Shown: positions 59,809 to 64,000 of the stretch, piece by piece
Layout: each line of letters starts with the position of its first letter
Numbering within the stretch: position 1 is the first letter of the stretch
NCBI RefSeq assembly: GCF_000002235.5
Contig: NW_022145606.1
Span: forward strand, 45,026,692 to 45,090,691
Source of the DNA: Strongylocentrotus purpuratus
Lineage: Eukaryota > Echinodermata > Echinoidea > Camarodonta > Strongylocentrotidae
DNA: 64,000 nt
Direction of reading: 5' to 3'
The notes under the pieces: generated by a model
What the model saw: only the letters and a program-made list of their open reading frames with translations
The model's database searches: none
What the model was told of the DNA's origin: nothing
Position numbers and translations under genes: made by a program

Positions 59809-61259
59809 TTGATTATACTGAAATTTATTGTACCATAGGAAGGGTTGCTTTGACATTTCCGTTTAGAAATCTGATTCTTTTATGTTTGGTAATTTTCCGG
59901 ATTGGACTCCTCTAAAAAGATGAATGTACATTTGCACATACATGTCATAGAGTGTCGTTGTCTCATCTTATTTGCATATATGTATTGAAGGTAGCATGCT
60001 TTTCTGCAATATGTGAACGGAACCAGTTCTGTTACAAGTCAAAAAGTCATTTTGTACAAAGACATCCTAAATTTATCAGATGTAAATAATACTTCTTTCT
60101 TTTGTCGTTTTGAGACTCATGTTGTGACTCATTATTGCAGATTTAATGAGGACTACAGCTAGGATATAAAGTTTTAACTTGAATAAAGTGTGTTTCCTTT
60201 TCTTATCTTGATATTGGGGTGACGTGGTTGTGAAAATTGTAAACATAAGAGATTTCAAACTATAAAGGAGATATTTTTGTAAATTTTTTCTTGAAGATTT
60301 TTATACCTTGTATGACCATTTAATGTGCTGGGTATGTCTGTGTTCCAAATACAAGGCGTGTTGGACAAATGTAAACATGCCTGTTCGTTATGGTTATACA
60401 CATTTTTTGTCTTGTACCTATTGTGTACAGGTCCATGTAAGCCGTTCAAATTATCTCATATATGATTTCAAGTATTTGCATGATAATTCATGACATTTTG
60501 ATTATACACTCTCCCTCGAAAATCCTCGGCATCGGTTTCTGAAGGCTTTTGTGTTGCTTTGCCTGCGGGTATTCATTTAAGAAATAGAGCTATATATGGT
60601 AGAAAAATGCATTCATCAACTTCAATAAAATGCTGTTTTCATCAATTTCAATTGGTTTATCCTGATTTGCTCATAGATTTGCTCATAGAATTTCCCTCTT
60701 ATTTTGATATGGAGGTACATTTAGCTTCAATGCCTGTTCTTAATGACTTTAAATTTGTTTAGTGCGTAATATACATGTACCTGGTATATATATTTTTTTT
60801 AATCAACTGTATTCTATTATTTATAAGAAAAGCAGAAACACGTAACATTGATGAATAAATTCTCCCTTTTCTGCATTTAAAACAAAACCCAAAGTCAGTT
60901 GAAACCACAATAATGCTAGGCAAGTGATAGAGATCCATAATATCATGTGTACAGACCTAGAAGGACGTTAACTTTGTGTTAAAGCGTATGAGTTAACTCC
61001 CTTTTGGCTCCAAAAGGCAATATGTCTTTTTTTGAATAATTCTTTAAAAATTGACACTGGATGGATGGCTTCCATTTAGTCCTTTCCATTTTTTTTTTAA
61101 ACTCATTTATTAAAATTCCTTGGTATTTAAACTTGGTGCAAGTAGAGGGTATTGTGTCTTTTTTTACAGTGTATTTTTATTGAAATGCATCAAATATATA
61201 ATAAAACAAACTTCATAAGTAGAAGGATTTAAATGCAAAATTGAGATACTGTAATGTAT

Positions 61260-61417
61260 TACAGTCAAACCTGTCTACAGTGACTGCCCAAGGGAAACAC
61301 AAAAAGTGGTCTTAGTAGACATGTTCCTTGAGTACATGTTTCAATGAGAAACCCTTTTCAAGGGAAACAAAAATGTGCTAGTTGTAGACAGGTGGTCTTT
61401 AAAGCAGGTTTGACTGT
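61260..61417 (+). mobile_element. MITE family H, full copy
   Basis: It runs from TACAGTCAAACCTGTCTACA to AAGCAGGTTTGACTGT, ~158 bp, with inverted ends. Confidence 0.8.
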
Positions 61418-62034
61418 TTAATTGTAATGAAAATAGTTTCATTGAATGACTCGATTTTTGGGGATCAATTTTGTGTCTTATATATCTTATGGAGCTGTCA
61501 AAACAGTTCATCTGCAACTTGAAAAAAATAAAAATGGGTGAATAGTAGCTTTATCTTCAATCATGGGGCTTCTTGAACTGATCGGAAATGCAACAACAAA
61601 AAAAGTTTGGAAGCTTTGTGGAAAATAATGCAGTGCAGAAAATAATAAGGATCAATTTCAATTCAATGATTACTTTCCGACTATGTCACTAATATTTGAA
61701 AATTTAGATTAATATGATCAGATTTTGCTTTGAAAATGTTTATTGCCATATTGTAAATTTTTTTGTTTTAACAATTTATTCTGTCAGATGATATATGTAC
61801 ATAAAATGCAATAACATTTTCTCACTCATGTGTTTTATTTTATTTTAGAGTATGACGTTCTCTGTAAATTGAAATGTTCCTTCAAAACATAGGAGTGACA
61901 TGTTTTAGACAGTTTCCTTGAATTCTTGATGTGGGTATCATTTGCTTTTTAACTACGTTGGTCCTGATAGAAGCAGGTTCTGTTTTTAGTTGCAATATCG
62001 GTGAATGAGATGATATTCCAATTAAGAAACCAGG

Positions 62035-62312
62035 GTGGTGTTTCACCAAGATCCTAAGTTGAACTGATCTCTAAGATGGACTTAACAATTATGGAAAGCT
62101 GTTAGCATCTTTGAAAATACTTTGTAAAAGTTATTTTTAAAGGCATAAAATGTTTATTCAAATAATTCATGCAAGGAGATTTCGTGTTCTCAATGTGGAC
62201 TTTATGAAAAAAACTAAAATACTTGAATTTATGCTTTTGAATATATTTTATTTTAAGGCTACAAATGGGTCTCCATAATTTTAAGTTTGACTTCAGATCT
62301 TTGTGAAACACC
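62035..62312. mobile_element. MITE family G, copy 2
   Basis: GGTGTTTCACCAAGATCCTA to GATCTTTGTGAAACACCCC, with the shared interior GAAAATACTTTGTAAAAGTT and TATGCTTTTGAATATATT. Confidence 0.85.
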
Positions 62313-62892
62313 CCCCAGGAATTAATGTTTTCCTATCCCATGACAGTTCAGGGTCACTCTTTGAGGATTTTATTTGTTTCTTTTGATTTAGAAAGCTCCG
62401 ATTGCAAATTGCACATGAGTAAAAAGTGCAAAAAATGCTTGGAAAGCCGAGTCCACTTCTGTGGGAGTAATCATTGGAACCTCTAAATTGGCAACACGAA
62501 GTGAAATTTATAATCACTATTTTTCATGTGCAATTGGCAATTTATTGTTGATTTTTGTCATTTTCATTCAAACTGATTCACTTGATGTACATTTGTATTT
62601 TTCTTTTAACTATGATTGAGTGGAAAGTACAAATAATGATGCTAATTTGAGGATGGTAAGGTGATTAATCTAGACCCCTAGAAAACTCTAAACTGGTATG
62701 GGTGTGAACAATTTGAGTGACATTGCTTTACTTCAAAATAATTTAAAGAAAGAAAAAAAAATGCATCCATTTTATTTCCCCACAGCAAAGCAAGTCCTAA
62801 TTATTTGCTTTCACATTAAAAAAGCAGGCATTCCTTGTTGGAATAAGCCTCGTCGTACATTGCACTATAGATCTTTAGTTGAAGGGCAATAT

Positions 62893-62972
62893 TGTCTATT
62901 TGGAGCCAGAAGGGCATTAACTCTGTGTTACAGTTCATGAAATAATGCCTTCTGGCTCCAAACAAACAATGT
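62893..62972. mobile_element. ~80-bp hairpin element
   Basis: TATTTGGAGCCAGAAGGGCA pairs with TGCCTTCTGGCTCCAAACA. A short loop (CTCTGTGTTACAG) separates the arms. Confidence 0.75.
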
Positions 62973-63104
62973 ACCACCATGGTAAGACGATGTACCACCA
63001 TGGAAAGACCTGTATTTGTTTTTTTTTGCCCGTTTAATGAAGCTCCTCTTAAGATGATTTGCCTGCACATGTATCATTTTCCAAATTTAAAGACCAAATC
63101 ATGT

Positions 63105-63365
63105 GTTTGGAGCCTAAACGGCATTAACTTCATAACATTAAAGCCCGTCTGTACTAGTTTGGCTAGGGGGATTAGACCTCTCTGCAAGGTCACTGACAGG
63201 TGGTTCTCTCATCAAATCAGCTCTCAATTAACATAAGAAAAGGGGATCATGGGGGACCAACAGGCACCGATTATGCATTGTTTGCTATATAGAGGGCGCA
63301 ATTAGCTTTAAGTAGTGCAGTGGGGCTTTAACACAGAGTTAATTCCCTTTTGGCTCTAAACAGAC
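63105..63365. mobile_element. Hairpin element interrupted by a TTAA MITE family A copy
   Basis: The left arm GGAGCCTAAACGGCATTAAC and right arm GAGTTAATTCCCTTTTGGCT pair across a full family A copy (63138-63332, minus). TTAA is present at both junctions (63136-63139 and 63329-63332), a clear target duplication. Confidence 0.8.
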
Positions 63366-63454
63366 CTAATCATCTGTTGTAAGCTAAAAGAGGGTTTACT
63401 CTATCTAGATTATGAGTTTGTGCCCGACTAGCTTCCAGCAGACAAAACATGTCC

Positions 63455-63522
63455 GTTGAGAGCCAGAAGGGCATTAACTCTGTGTTAAAGTAAAGTTTTG
63501 TACCCTCCTGGCTCTAAAACGC
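63455..63522. mobile_element. ~70-bp hairpin element
   Basis: GAGAGCCAGAAGGGCATTAA pairs with GTACCCTCCTGGCTCTAAA. Same family as 62893. Confidence 0.7.
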
Positions 63523-63769
63523 CAGGGACAAAAATCCTAAGCTTGCTCTGTTAAACCATGGGGGAGTACAATCTGAATGTTTGGAAGCGGTATTTTTTAT
63601 TGAGGAAAAAATTATTGTGAAATTAGATTTCATAAAGTTGTGATCGGAACAAAACAATGTATTCTGTAAGAGTGTGCCCAGTTGTATATTGATAATGTTA
63701 AGGAATTTGGGAGAGAGAAAAAAGGGAGATTCTTGTACGTTTGTATGCCCATTTCGATTAATACTGTAG

Positions 63770-63930
63770 AAATGAATAAAATGTAAAGAGAGGTTACTTT
63801 CTAGATATGCTTTGTTGATTGTTTTATGTTCTATTCCGTAATCGTTAGCGATGAGGACGTCGTAAAGCCCTTCTGTGTTTTCTTGCATGGCTCCATGTGC
63901 AGTCCCGTTTTGCTGGCACTTTGGAAGCCA
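63770..63930 (-). CDS. Possible coding exon, guanylate-kinase-like C-terminal motif
   Basis: The minus-strand frame reads NGTAHGAMQENTEGLYDVLI then ANDY. Animal guanylate kinase ends with a similar run (EPGLFDVVIINDSLDQAY), so this may be a late GUK1-like exon whose gene lies mostly right of the window. Third codon positions look biased. Against it, the residues after NDY do not fit well and no convincing splice sites frame the match. The boundaries are therefore approximate. Confidence 0.27.
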
Positions 63931-63962
63931 CAGCCATTGCAAGCATGAGATTTATTAGTACA

Positions 63963-64000
63963 GGAGGGTGTTTCACAAAGACTAAGATCAACTTTAAGAT
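63963..64000. mobile_element. MITE family G, start of copy 3 at the window edge
   Basis: GGAGGGTGTTTCACAAAGAC and TAAGATCAACTT match the left end of the copies at 58824 and 62035. Confidence 0.7.

Larger units (their letters stand above)
55622..64000. other. Region downstream of PLEKHF2
   Basis: It begins with the PLEKHF2 3' UTR. AATAAA near 58723 is one of several possible poly(A) signals. No confident gene is seen. MITEs, microsatellites and one tandem repeat are listed separately. The only coding hint is at 63770-63930 on the minus strand. Confidence 0.45.

Overview
This is a eukaryotic window: intron-rich genes with GT/AG splice edges, no operons, and very dense small transposons. The host proteins are animal-like, and the repeats (SURF1-like tRNA SINEs, TTAA-flanked MITEs, foldback elements) suggest an echinoderm, probably a sea urchin. 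That placement is inference.

Four host genes form two head-to-head pairs. ACTL6A (minus, 9720 to 2253, running off the left edge; N-terminal 229 residues present) faces UBE2T (plus, 10491-16472, complete, six exons) across about 770 bp. RNASEK (minus, 23213-22320, complete, two exons) faces a PLEKHF2/Phafin-2-type gene (plus, 23609-55621, nine exons) across about 395 bp. Their family roles are chromatin remodelling (ACTL6A), the Fanconi-anaemia E2 (UBE2T), V-ATPase/endocytosis (RNASEK) and an endosomal PH-FYVE adaptor (PLEKHF2). The PH half of PLEKHF2 is clean, but its FYVE-coding exons 6 and 7 are out of frame here.

PLEKHF2 introns hold most of the mobile DNA. Intron 1 has a Ty3/gypsy LTR retroelement in antisense (about 25257-30195) with open gag and pol frames and a 31-nt primer-binding site matching the 3' end of tRNA-Leu(AAG). 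Intron 2 has many foldback MITEs, a palindromic element and a foldback element with short GGCGC-type repeats interrupted by a tRNA SINE. Intron 4 has a 7.34-kb element (43738-51077) with 47-bp perfect terminal inverted repeats and a TTA target duplication. It carries no recognisable transposase but two tandem arrays, one of roughly 35 units each holding a long G run. Intron 5 has a SINE whose head resembles the Alu domain of 7SL/SRP RNA.

A recurring oddity is local duplication of exon edges with their splice sites: ACTL6A exons 5 and 7, RNASEK exon 2 and PLEKHF2 exons 5, 6 and 7 all have partial copies beside the real exon.

The right end (55.6-64 kb) is intergenic, with MITEs, a 4-unit tandem repeat and nested hairpin elements. 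One weak coding candidate on the minus strand near 63.8 kb may be a guanylate-kinase-like exon.
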